From positions 227,501-291,500 of the forward strand of contig CAWZYM010000074.1 in assembly GCA_963966185.1 (NCBI GenBank): 64,000 bases of DNA. Direction: 5' to 3'. Positions within the stretch are counted from its first letter, which is position 1; the number at the start of each line of letters is the position of its first letter. Positions 23,226 through 35,300 of the stretch are shown here, piece after piece. The translations under genes were made by a program, and so were the position numbers. The notes below the pieces were generated by a model. It was not told the origin of the DNA and ran no database searches. It saw nothing but the letters and a program-made list of their open reading frames with translations. This stretch comes from Rhabditoides inermis. Its lineage: Eukaryota; Nematoda; Chromadorea; Rhabditida; Rhabditidae.

Positions 23226-25547
23226 ATGTCCCTCCCAGAAACACTTCTCTGTTTGCTAGCCAGTCTACACGTGGCCGGCGCTGCGGTAGGTTACATCCCG
23301 AGTGGTCCCCAGACAAGATGGTCCTTGCAGGAGTGGTCCCTTATCTGCGGGGATGATACTGTGGCGCTTCCGACTGGTTACAGGGTGACAGGTGGGAGAA
23401 GGAGCAGACCGTGGGAGAACTATCTGCGGGGCAGTCCGTGCGGTGAGTCGAGGCGAATAGAATTATTTATAGCATCTAAAAAGTTTGGATATTCGCCAGA
23501 GCGGATATGATGCAGCTACCGTGTAGATGGAAACAGCTGTTCGCATTTCCCAAGATCCGAGTTCATTGAGATTGGCGTGAAGAAGAGCAGATCAGTCCAA
23601 GTCCAATGTCCGTTGTCCAGGCCTCCCCGGCTCAGCCCCGCCCCTTCTAGTCCAGCCCCTTCCATGGTCTGACTACCTCCTGGCTGCTTCCTGTCCCTCT
23701 TGTCCGGACTGTCAAATTCAAGTACCCAAGGAAGTGCGGAAGAATAATCAGGTAGGCATAGTGTTTGGACCAAATTACCGGTTTATTTCTGGTTAACCAG
23801 AAATTTGGCGCCCTTTTCAAAACCAGCGTCATTTAAAACCAGAAAAAATTGGCCAGGTCATTGGCCGGACCAGATATTTCTGGTTTTCGGTCGAAAAAAC
23901 CAGAAATTTCTGGTTCTGGTTTTCATTTGGCCAGTACTGGTTCTGGTTTGGCGGTCGTTCGAGAAATGTGACGTCTCATTGTCATTTAGCCATGAAATGT
24001 CCTCATCATACCTCATCTCATTCGAGAATCGAGAAATGATATTGACCGGTCCAAAGAGAGGTACAAACTACAAAACCAGAAATTTCTGGTTTTTTGAAAA
24101 CCAGAAATTTCTGGTTTTTTGAAAACCAGAAATTTCTGGTTCTGGTTCTGGTTTGGCCAGATTTCTCAAAACCGGTTTATTTTGGCCGGTCATTTCTCTG
24201 GCCAACCAGAAAATAACCGGTCATTGGTTTTATTTTGGCCGGTCATTCGACCAGAAATCTGGTCGATAAATTGGTCCAAACACTAGGTAGGCATCACGCT
24301 TTTTACCTTCTTTTTCACAAAGACGTATGAACTATGTCATATAACTTGTATTCTATCACAGATCGCTTAAAGAAACAGTGGCGACTTATTTCTGCCACAA
24401 CCTGCCACAATTTCTCATTTTCACACGAGCAAAACATTTGGCATTAACGGGAATCGAACCCGCGAAGCTCTGGGGCCACAACGCAGCGCACATGCGCTGA
24501 GCCATGAAGCAAGTGAAAGAGCGTCGTTCATTTGCGCTTATGTCTCTGACCCCAACGTGCAGTATTGAAGCGTTGGCGGGTAATTCAAATTTTCGTCTGC
24601 ATTCGTGGCAGGGGCAGATTCGAAAGTAACGCAGAATCGTCGTTCTTTCGCGAAAATTGCAAATGTGTTAGGTCTTAGGTTAATATTTTTTTTAAAATAA
24701 TACTCCGAGTCAAAAAAAAACAAGTCGCCACTGTTCCTTTAAATATTATTCGACTGGATTCCCAGTTTCTTTCTTCAAGTAACGTACAGTATTTTGTACA
24801 GTACGCGTAGGTATTTTGTTACAACTGAGAATTGTGTATGATTGAGTGAGCACGTGTGCTTGTGCTTTGCCTACGTGTGCTTCTCATTTGTTTGTTTAGG
24901 TTCTTTTGTTTGTCACCGAAGCTCCGTCCAACTATACTCCACAGGAAAACGTGCAGTTTGTGCTGGTAAGTCGATTCACTCAGAATCAGAACGCATTGCA
25001 TAAACATGCTTCTGGGCAGGGTGTTATACATTTGAATCATCGCCAATCCATTTTGAGAAGATGGGATATCACTGTACACAGTGTACACGGACGGTTTTCC
25101 TCAGCGGATTAGAATGAGAAATGAAGATTAGCCTTTTTGATGATATTTGCAGCGAGTGAGACTTTGTTCTTTGCGACTTTTGAATTCCTAATGTTCATGT
25201 GACCATTCTGAATGATGACAAGAACAAGGGATAAGTGCCTTGCAAGGTATTCACGATAAAATGAGGATATCTATATCTATGGCCTCAGCAGGAAATGACG
25301 TCATCGGTTTCAGACGGACCAGCTGCCTTCCACTCTGCTGTGCTCGTTCTCGTCTCCAGACGGTGAGACGGACGCCGAGTTCTTCCTTCGTCTCTTCCCC
25401 AAGGCTACCGTACTCCTCGTTGCCCTCTTCTACTCACTCGCTATCATGGGATGTTGTTGCATAGCAGTCTACAGACACATCAGAGACCGACAGATCAGAA
25501 AACGCAACTACAGCAAGCGACCGGCTATTCTCGTCGAGTCGTATTGA
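23226..25547 (+). CDS. RING-less Goliath-like type I membrane protein (paralogue of the gene at 49.6 kb)
   Basis: Four exons with matching phases: 23226-23442, 23621-23751, 24900-24965 and 25314-25547. The chain of about 215 residues has a signal peptide (MSLPETLLCLLASLHVAGAA), an ectodomain, a transmembrane helix (ATVLLVALFYSLAIMG) and a short basic tail ending ILVESY. Exon by exon it resembles the extracellular half of the Goliath-type ligase at 49612-54236. Shared marks are ICG with GSPCG in exon 1, CPSCPDCQIQ against [10 protein letters not shown] in exon 2, VLLFVTEAP against VVLFATKSH in exon 3, and LPSTLLCSF against FPPTLTCSF before the membrane. The RING exons are absent and the frame ends cleanly. 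It may bind the same ligands or dimerise with the ligase without ubiquitin transfer, but that is inference. Confidence 0.72.
23759..24285. mobile_element. hAT-type non-autonomous transposon (MITE), 527 bp
   Basis: Terminal inverted repeats begin TAGTGTTTGGACCAA, with 15 bases perfect at both ends. The element is flanked by an 8-bp direct repeat GGTAGGCA at 23751-23758 and 24286-24293. An 8-bp duplication and TAG-starting ends are typical of hAT elements. The interior has no ORF and is filled with repeats of the palindrome ACCAGAAATTTCTGGT. It lies in an intron of the RING-less Goliath paralogue, immediately at the splice donor. Confidence 0.88.
24367..24742. mobile_element. MITE with TTAA target duplication and internal tRNA-like sequence
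   Basis: TTAA occurs at 24367-24370 and 24739-24742. Directly inside are inverted ends AGAAACAGTGGCGACTT and, at the other end in reverse complement, AGGAACAGTGGCGACTT (16 of 17 match). TTAA duplications are typical of piggyBac-type transposition, but the terminal sequence is not one I recognise. There is no ORF. A tRNA-like stretch on the minus strand lies inside (about 24436-24512). Confidence 0.78.
24436..24512 (-). pseudogene. tRNA-like sequence inside the TTAA element
   Basis: On the minus strand an A-box-like GGCTCAGCGCA and an exact B box GGTTCGATTCC occur at tRNA spacing. The T stem pairs (GCGGG with CCCGT). The acceptor stem does not pair well, so a functional tRNA is unlikely. It is better read as a tRNA-derived internal promoter. 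Confidence 0.55.
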
Positions 25548-25722
25548 TTGATATTGATTGATATTGATTGTTTTTTGTTTATGTGCTGAATTGTGCAATC
25601 TGTGATACGTGTAGGCGTTATAGGGGATAAAGGTTTCTCAAGTGAGTGTGAGTGAGTGAGTGAGGGAGTGAGTGTGCGCAGTGAGTGTGTAAGTGATTAT
25701 GCGAGAGTGAGAGGGTGTGACA

Positions 25723-26313
25723 ATGCCCATTGAAGGGGGAAATCAAACAGGGGAAGGGGGTGTCGAATCACCCGATTGCGAGGCAATCGATCTCGGCTCT
25801 CCTCAAATGGCCTCCCACATCACCCTAGATGTCGAGGGTGTTCTCTTCAAAACAAGGTGAGACTATGATTTGTGATCCGAGTTCTCAAATGTGTTTTGAT
25901 GTGAGAGAAAGCGGTCTAGCAGATGTGAACACAGAGTGTCGACTCTCCTGGCTGCCCCTGGCTGTCTATTCGAGAGAATACTGCACGGTGACTGGCAGAG
26001 GAGGCTCGATCAGGTGAGCCCGTGCATCTGGAACGGCACTCGACTGCGCACCTCCTGTCCCACGTCGAGCAGAATGAATGAAGATTGCTCGTATAGAAAC
26101 TCGCAGTGTCACTGTACTTGATTCGAGATGACTCTTCTGAATTCTGAAGGACTGCAGATCAGACAAAAAGATCAGACGAGCCCGTTCGTTGCAGCACGGC
26201 CGTCTGTTCATCGACCGAGACGCGGCCCTGTTCCCAGTGATCCTCGCATTCCTCCGGGATGGACCCAGGATACCCCTGCCACAGGACGAGTTCACTCTAC
26301 TCAAGGTACATCC

Positions 26314-26362
<49 letters not shown>

Positions 26363-29300
26363 ATATCTCTCTCTATCTCTCTTTCAGATTATTGATGAAT
26401 GATCTTCAGAGTACATGTACATGCGTGAAGGGTTTCATATTCTAGTTTGATTTATTTCTATTTCAGGTTAGACGAAATCCTCTGTAACACTAGTAATTTT
26501 GAAGATCCGGCACGAAGCTGCGTACTTCCAACTTCCGGGATTGATTGAAATGATCGACCGACGATTGCCGAGAGGGAAAGGAGGAGGAAGAGGAGGAGGA
26601 GGAGAGAAGAGGGAGCAGAAGGCGCCTCCAATGATTCCACCAATGCCCGACAAAGAGACATACTTTTGGGTAGGTTTTAACCGTAAACAAATAAGCAATA
26701 AACAGCCGCAGAAACCGTCGTCTCCCGTTTCTGCTAGCACTCTCTCGACTCCGCGGCAGAAGAGGACACAGTTCGTGGATGAGAGGAGAGAGAGGGGAGG
26801 AGGAGAGGAGAGGAAGCCCCCTCCGAAGCCGACCTGGGATGGAAGGAGTGGACTCAGTCCGGGTGGGTTGGTTAGTTGATCCAAGCATGTCAGAAAAATG
26901 AGTGCAGTGAGACAAATGCTTTCTAATAAGATATCGTCCACTTGAACAAATTTCGAGATCTCTAGAAGGCGGACTAGAAAGCGCGTGTATGTACTGCATT
27001 CAGTTTCAGCGGCTTCTCCATCCGACTACGACTCGGCGACTCCCTCGCTGCCTCGCCGCCGGTCCAGGAAGGGAAAGTCCTCGAAGGAGAAGGAGAAGGA
27101 GATCGACACGATCAGTCTGCCGCGCAACTTCGCGTGGGTCTCACACACTGCCTCGTATTGTGTGAATTGTGAATCACGATTCTGCGTCTTGTGAATCACG
27201 CCGGTAGGAGACAGAGAGACACTTCCTTTCCAGCGCTTTTCCGCTATCGTGAATGGGTTGTGAGAAGCGGGAAGCTGGCAGGGTCATTGATAGAGAAGTC
27301 TTAGTCATCACACATTCATTCGACAGCGTCTTTGATAAGATCCTCCTCACTCTTTTTCACAGTCACATGAGAGAAACTTTTAGTTGAAAAACAAACACTT
27401 TCCAACATCCTTCTTCCTTCGCTGCAACCACGTGTCTCACGTCTAGTACTCACGATTCAAAAATATGAAGATGTATGAAATTGTTTTTTTCTGCAGGCAC
27501 ATATCTCGTGGGCCTAATACCAAATACTCATGATTCTAAAAGTGAAGACGTCTGAGATGAAAAAGTGTTGCTTACAGGCACGTAGCGCACGTGTCGTGGG
27601 GTGGGGCGGGGAGGATCCTCACTCCAACCCTGCCACCCGAACAGAGGGACGCACTACAGAGAATACTCACGGCGGCAGAACAGACAGAGACGGTACGCGC
27701 GACCAGGCGTACAGTATACCGTATGTACATGTACAGTACGGAGATGACCAGTGAATGTATTCTTTGACACATGTGTACGGTTTACGGTATATTGTGACTC
27801 CCCCAAGTGCTCTGAGCTGTTCTCAACTATGGCGTGCGCAGCATAGAGAGGTGGCTATGCAGGCATCGCGATATAAGCACTGAGAGCACGGTCTCTCCGA
27901 CTCTACCCGCTTCCGTTCGCTCGTACACGCGCTGGGCCCATGGAATTCGTGTCGCGAACAGAAGCCGTACCCAGCTTACCTTGATGGCTGTCCTCCTTAC
28001 GTGTCGGCGCTGTCGCTCACTCGCCCGAGACGTCTGGTCTGAGTGTACTCTCGTCGTGTTGGTTTTGATTGATTTGATTTTGGTGTCAGGTCTCTTCTGA
28101 CTCGCCCATCAGGCTCATTGTCTTCCGAGGTTCCCGCTCCCCATCGGGTGGCTGGGGAGGATTCAACCCGGGCATCTTATCACGCGGCGCGACCATCACT
28201 CAACAGTAAACGTATTTCGAGGCTAATAAGAAGAAATCAGGGATTCAATTGACCGGAGAGATTATTCATCAAGGTTTATCTATTATTAACGCGAAGCGGC
28301 AAGAACAATAAACCATCATCAACACAAATGCACGCATCATACCATCATATCACCAGACAAACATAAACCATATGGGTGGCGACGCTCGGTCGGCTCACGC
28401 CGCCGCTCACCGCCTCCCCTCCCGGCACGAGTGATCCTGTAATCGATCCCTTCATCCTTCGCTTCCCTCGTTGGATACTGTAACCACCGGCTACCGTACT
28501 CACCCAGGCTGGCGCGGTTCCAAGTCTCCGCCCCTTCCTTGCTCTCTCGTCGTCGGGTCTCTCTGCAACACTCGCTATGCTACTCCTCTCCCCGTACAAC
28601 ACATAAATCAAACTTGGGTTACGCATACAAACACTTCTCAAGACGCATGTATAATTCATAATTTTCCCCTCCTACTTCTACTTGGTCACCTCCCCTCACA
28701 TGTGACTCCCCCAAGTGCTCTGAGCTGTTCTCAACTATGGCGTGCGCAGCATAGAGAGGTGGCTATGCAGGCATCGCGATATAAGCACTGAGAGCACGGT
28801 CTCTCCGACTCTACCCGCTTCCGTTCGCTCGTACACGCGCTGGGCCCATGGAATTCGTGTCGCGAACAGAAGCCGTACCCAGCTTACCTTGATGGCTGTC
28901 CTCCTTACGTGTCGGCGCTGTCGCTCACTCGCCCGAGACGTCTGGTCTGAGTGTACTCTCGTCGTGTTGGTTTTGATTGATTTGATTTTGGTGTCAGGTC
29001 TCTTCTGACTCGCCCATCAGGCTCATTGTCTTCCGAGGTTCCCGCTCCCCATCGGGTGGCTGGGGAGGATTCAACCCGGGCATCTTATCACGCGGCGCGA
29101 CCATCACTCAACAGTAAACGTATTTCGAGGCTAATAAGAAGAAATCAGGGATTCAATTGACCGGAGAGATTATTCATCAAGGTTTATCTATTATTAACGC
29201 GAAGCGGCAAGAACAATAAACCATCATCAACACAAATGCACGCATCATACCATCATATCACCAGACAAACATAAACCATATGGGTGGCGACGCTCGGTCG

Positions 29301-32300
29301 GCTCACGCCGCCGCTCACCGCCTCCCCTCCCGGCACGAGTGATCCTGTAATCGATCCCTTCATCCTTCGCTTCCCTCGTTGGATACTGTAACCACCGGCT
29401 ACCGTACTCACCCAGGCTGGCGCGGTTCCAAGTCTCCGCCCCTTCCTTGCTCTCTCGTCGTCGGGTCTCTCTGCAACACTCGCTATGCTACTCCTCTCCC
29501 CGTACAACACATAAATCAAACTTGGGTTACGCATACAAACACTTCTCAAGACGCATGTATAATTCATAATTTTCCCCTCCTACTTCTACTTGGTCACCTC
29601 CCCTCACAGGACCCCCCTCTACTTAAGATCGTCCCGATCTTACAAGGTGTCTCCGATGGATCTGTGGTGAAATGTCGACGCCGTCTCCTGTCCTGTCTCC
29701 TCAGTCGCTGTGCACTCCTCGCTAGAATCGTATTGTTAATCTCTCCTTCTGCCTCCACCGTGCTCACCTTTCATTCGCTTTCTTGGATGCACTTTTCCTC
29801 CCGCATCCTCTTCACGATCTTCTCCCAAAATCCTGTGAGTGTCAGGCTCGCCGCGTGCCCCACTATCACTATGCCCCGTGATGCTCTCGACAGAGCCACG
29901 TTCGCTCTCCTCTTGTCTCCGACGAATCCCATCCTCCTCGCTCCGCTTGCGCATCCTTTCTCCACCCGCTTGCCCGTGGCCAAGATTACGAATCTCGCTT
30001 CGATGCCTTGCGCTCCATCAACCGTGTAGACCTTCTTCCTCAGTCGTTCCTCCAAGGCGAATCGAGCTCGCCTGTGGAACGCGATCACCAATATCTCCTT
30101 CTCCTCTGCGAATGCCTTCAGCCTGTTGTGTGAGTCCACACATAGCTCCACCTCCTTAGCTGCGAAGTTCCGTGTGAAATGGTTGTTTCGGAACCATATC
30201 GGGACGGTTGCGTTCGGAAATATCGCCCACACTGCCGGATCGACCGTCGCGTCGGCTTCCGATTTCAGAAATGGATATGTTGCCCGCAACAGCCGCTCCA
30301 CCAGCGCCGGATGGCTCCTGTATGTCGTGTCCAACACACACTGCTTGACTCCCGCCGTCCCCTCCAGCCTCTCTAGCTCCGATCTTCCCAACATTCCATG
30401 CACGTCTGTACCTCGCGGAGCTTCGAAAAACGGTGGCAACTGCTTCACGTCTCCGAGCAGCACCGTTTTTCGCAGGTTCGGGAACTTTGTGACGATCTGC
30501 ATGCCGTCCAACACTGTCAGCTGACTAGCCTCATCTAGCACCATGGCATCCGCGTCTATCTCCTTGGCCAAAATCGTAGCCACTGTTGCCACCACGATAT
30601 CCGGCTCGTACGCCTGGATGATAGCGCTTTCCAACTGTGCCTTCATCCGCTGGAACTGTCTAAACTGCTCTGCCAGCTCCTCTTCGTTTTCTCCGCTTCC
30701 CAATGCCTGCATCTGTCGCCACAGCATCGCTACGACTGGTTGCTCTCGTTCGTTAAAGTAGGTCATCGGATCTTCCACCATCGCCGCCAGACTGTCTCTC
30801 TTTTCTTCCGCCACATACGTTGCCGCTGTGATGACCATCATCCGTACTCCGGCCAGCTCCTTTCTGCACCGATCGGCGATCAGCTGCGTAGCCGCATTAG
30901 TTGGCGCTAATACCACCACTCTCTGATACTGTCGTCTTCCCCGAGGTCCTCCTATCATTCCTCTCAGTATGTGAGGGATCAATGTACTCTTTCCGGTTCC
31001 CGGGGGCGCGGCGATCGTCACCACTGGAATGCCACCACAGATTGCTGCTTCGCACGCCCTCATCTGTGCAGGATTCAGTCGCTTCTCGTTTTCGAACGTT
31101 CTCGGCGGCTGCATTATCGGCAGCTCTCCTTCGTTGTATAGCGTCTTGATCACTTTCGTGGTTACGGTCGGTATCTCTGCTATCCTCTTTTGCAGCTCCG
31201 TAAGGTTGCGAACGCTCTCTCCTCGAGGTTGTAGAGTGACTACTGGATCCGCTGCTTCTCCTTGAATCAGCTTCTGCGCCAGCCGGCTTGGCCACGCTTC
31301 CGTATTCACGCGCGCGTCGCACACCACCGTGTCCCCGTCTACGCTACTCTTTGATACGACGACCCCAAAGTTCACTCCGTTCCATTCGTCCGCTGTCATT
31401 CTCAACACCTGTCCTTCTGTCCACGGATTCACTTGTGTGGCGTCCCTGCCCGACACTGCTCCTTCATACCATTTTGTTGGCAACGTGTATCGGATCCACA
31501 GCTCCTCTCCGAACATTGTCAGCCGGATTGGTCCCGTCACCGCCTGCGGGCTCGCTCCACCTCCCCGTTTCGCTTTGAGGTAGCTGATGCCCGCTGCCAT
31601 CGCTTGTTTATGCTTCTGCACGTCCCTCACGACTCTCCATGTAGGATTTTCTAACATCCGTCTATCCATCGAGCTCAGCCTCTCCGCTTGGGTCACGTAG
31701 TAAGACGGCGGCTCGTCTTTCCCTTTCAGTCGGATTCTCATCGCCCCATCACCGCTCTTTTCCTGCAGCTTCCACTTGTCGTGCAGTTTGATGTACTTCA
31801 CATCGTAAAAGTCTCCTTCCTTCACCATGCCCATGCTCTCCCTGCTCTCCACTAGGTCTGCTGCTCCGGGGATGACGAATTGCGTGTTTTTATGGGCGTC
31901 TCTCGCTGCCACGCCCACTGTCTTGTACTCTTTTCTCTCCTCAATAAACGAGAAGTGCGTCGCTCTCGTCCCTTGCCGCTCTCCCTTCTTGACCGCGTGG
32001 ATCGCCACTTTATCCGTCAGCCGCAGGTTCCTCAGTTTCGCGACTGCTTTCTCTGCTCCCTGTCTCGCTCCGCTTTTCAGGATGATGTTCTTCGGCAACT
32101 GCCCGCCATCCTCGCTCCAGACTGTGATCCTGTTTCTCCTTATTTCTGCCACCCATCCTGTCGCTAATACCGGCAACTCGCCCTGCGTTGCCCCGTCCTC
32201 GCTTTGTTTCTCCCTCCCCGGATCCTGTTCTGCGACCGCGACGTGTTGATTCCGCTCTCCTCTGCTCGCCTGCAGCTCTTCCCACCCGCTCACAGGTTCT

Positions 32301-35300
32301 ATTTCCTGCAAGTCTTGGGGAGAAAGCACTGGCAGTCGGCAGTCAGCTCCTAGGTTGTCGAACAGCAACTCCGCCTCCATCTCCGCGTTGATCTCCGGTT
32401 CTCCTGATGTGCCCCACACACCTTCATCTCCCTGCTGACCGCCCGTATCGGACGGCAATCCCAACAGCTCCTCGACCTCCATGTCCCACGACGCGTCTCC
32501 CGCCGCGAGCATCGGGTCGTCCCCAGTTGAGTTCATCGCCTGCAATGTCCTCATGAATTATACTCTTCACCATAATTTCGGAACTTTTCGGTCGTGGTTA
32601 AGGTAACATACCCTCGTCACACCCAAACAGTCCCTGCATTGTTTGCGTGTTATAAACCACAAACACATCGCGTAATTCAACATCGCCAATGATTTATATG
32701 TACATATATCCATTAGCCGGGTACATGCACCCAAAATACGCCCAATATAGCCGGGCTGTCGTGTGCTGCCCCGTAATATCCAGCGGAATAGGAATAATGA
32801 TAGTCTGAATTTGCCGTTGTGTCAGCATCCTCGACCTGCAATCAGTTATGTTAGAATACTATTTTACATGTTTTACTACTATATTTGCATTGCTTTCTTC
32901 TTCTCCCCTTTTTTTACTCTCCTTTTCGATTATCCTTGCTCTCCCCCAGCGCCCCCCTGCGCTTTCGCCTAGCGAAAAACTTAGCTAGCTTCCGTGTCGG
33001 CCTATCCGCCTGTTCCTCTTCTTGTCCATCCGCAAACCGCACCTTTTTCCCAGCTTTCTTTCTTTTGTCCTTGCCCTCTTCGTTAATGTTGGGCTCCACC
33101 TGCGCTTCCTCGTCTTCTTCTTCAACGTCCAAATTCGCGTCTGCCAACTCTGTCGTTGCCTTCTGGATTGCTTCCTCCTCTACTTCCGGCAACAACTCGG
33201 TCGTCACTAATGGTCCTGCTATCCCAAAACTCCTCTTCAGCTGGTTGATGTTCACTTTCCTAGGTTTACTTCTCGGACTCGTGCAGCTCACGATGGTTGC
33301 ATGGGGCCCTTCTATGTGTACCACCCTAAACTGTCCTAGCCACGGCAGGGATAGCTTCTTGGACAGACCTGGTTTCACCACCCCGTTTCGGAACAACACT
33401 CTGTCGCCCTCTTGGATGTTCGGGTTCCTCACATGCTTGTTGTACTTTGCCTCCATTTTACTCTGCATCTTATCTGCATTCTCGATCGCTAGATTCCACG
33501 CATTCCGTACCCGTATGGACGTTTCCCTCCTATACTGCGCTATGTCTGACTCCCTGTAATCCGGGGTCGGCGATGCATCGAGCAGCCTCTGCACCGGCAT
33601 CTGCGGCATGTACCCCAACACCAGGAATGCTGGTGCTTCGCCCGTCGTTTCATGAACTGACAGATTGTACGCGCTCGCGATGAACGGCAGCACTTCTGAC
33701 CAGTCGGATTGATCGTATTGCACATACTTCGAAAGCAGCGCCTCATAAGTAAGAAACGATCTCTCAGTCGATGCGTTTCCTTTCGAATAATATGGAGTAG
33801 AAAATAAGCGCTTGATTTGAAGAATTTCGCAAACTTCCGAGAAAAATTCCCCTGTAAACGTCGTTGCGTTGTCTGATACTAGCTCCTTCATTGTGCCAAA
33901 CTTTAATACCACCTCTGTCACTAAGGCCTTTGCTACCGTACTCGCCCGTGCATCGGGCAACGGTACGCTCACCACATACTTTGAGAACCAGTCGACGACA
34001 TTCATAATGTATTTCATACCTGTGTCCGACGTCTTGAATGGGCCGCACAGATCTATTCCCGCCTTCTCGAACACGCTGTACGTCCTCACTGCGGTCATGG
34101 GCTGCAAGAATGCTGGTCTTGGGTTGTTCCTTTTCTCGCACACCAAACACTCCTTGCACCAATTCCTTATGTCTCGAAACATCCCGTCCCAATGATAACT
34201 AGCGCTAATCTTCGCGTATGTCTTCTTGTAATTGAAGTGCCCTCCTGACACCACCGACGCGTGCATGTGCGCGAAAAGGGCTTTCCGCAAGTGCTCCGGT
34301 ATAACTACCTTTGCATTCAGGTCGCTTCCTCTTTTCGGGTTCGCCTGCATAAAATACAGGACCCCCGAGTTCCCTACGAAATACGCCATATTCCTAGCCT
34401 CTGCTGCTTCTCCTTTTACCTTAGCTACCAGTTCCGTGATTTTCCCGTCCTTCTTTTGCTCCTCCGCCATATTCAACGTGCTATTTCGCATGTGAATTGT
34501 TGCCTTGTCCTTTGCTCCCCCATCTACCTCGTCTCTGATGGACAAACACACCGGGTACTCGAGTATATCCTGTAACTCCTCCAGCGTCTCTGCCTGAGCG
34601 TCCATATCTCCCGATTCCACCCTTGACAGCGCGTCAGCCACTCTATTCTGCGCTCCCTTTACGTGGACAATCTTCAAGTCCAACGCCTGCAGCTCCATAG
34701 CCCAGCGCGCTAAATTCGCGTGCGTTTTCGCTTTGGTCAGCATGTATGCCAACGGCTTATGATCGCAGTGCACTATCGTATCTTGATTGAAAATGTACAC
34801 CTTAAACTGTCGTGTTGCGTACACAATTGCTGCTAACTCACCCTGGACTGCTGGCCATCTTCGTTCAGCCGCTGACAGTGTTCTGCTACAGTAGCCGATT
34901 GCCTGATACGCCTTCGCCTCGCTGTTGTACTGCAGCAGTACGCCCGACATCGCTACTCCCGACGCGTCTGTAAAGATGTGGAACGGCTTGTCGTAATCAG
35001 GATAGCCTAGTACCGGTTTACTACACAAGATCGACTTCGTCTTTTCAAACGCCTCCTCCTGCTCTCTTCCCCACTGAAACTTCACCTTGTCCCTCGTCAG
35101 CAACGTCAGCGGTTCGACCACGTCTGAGTGTTCCGGAATAAATTTTCGGAAAAACGACACCATTCCTAGAAAGCGTTTAAGCTTCTTGACGTTATCCGGT
35201 GTAGGGTACTCCCTAATCGGCCTCAAATTCCCGTCTGCTGGGGTATAATAATTCTTCGTCAACCTGTGACCTAAGAACGTAATGAACCTCTCACCGAATA

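Noticed and set aside
24436..24512. Functional tRNA gene on the minus strand
   Set aside because: A and B boxes are good, but the acceptor stem does not pair and it lies within a MITE.
27834..28659. 88-aa and 104-aa open frames in the LTR, repeated three times
   Set aside because: They are chance frames within a non-coding LTR. Repetition reflects LTR copies, not a gene family.
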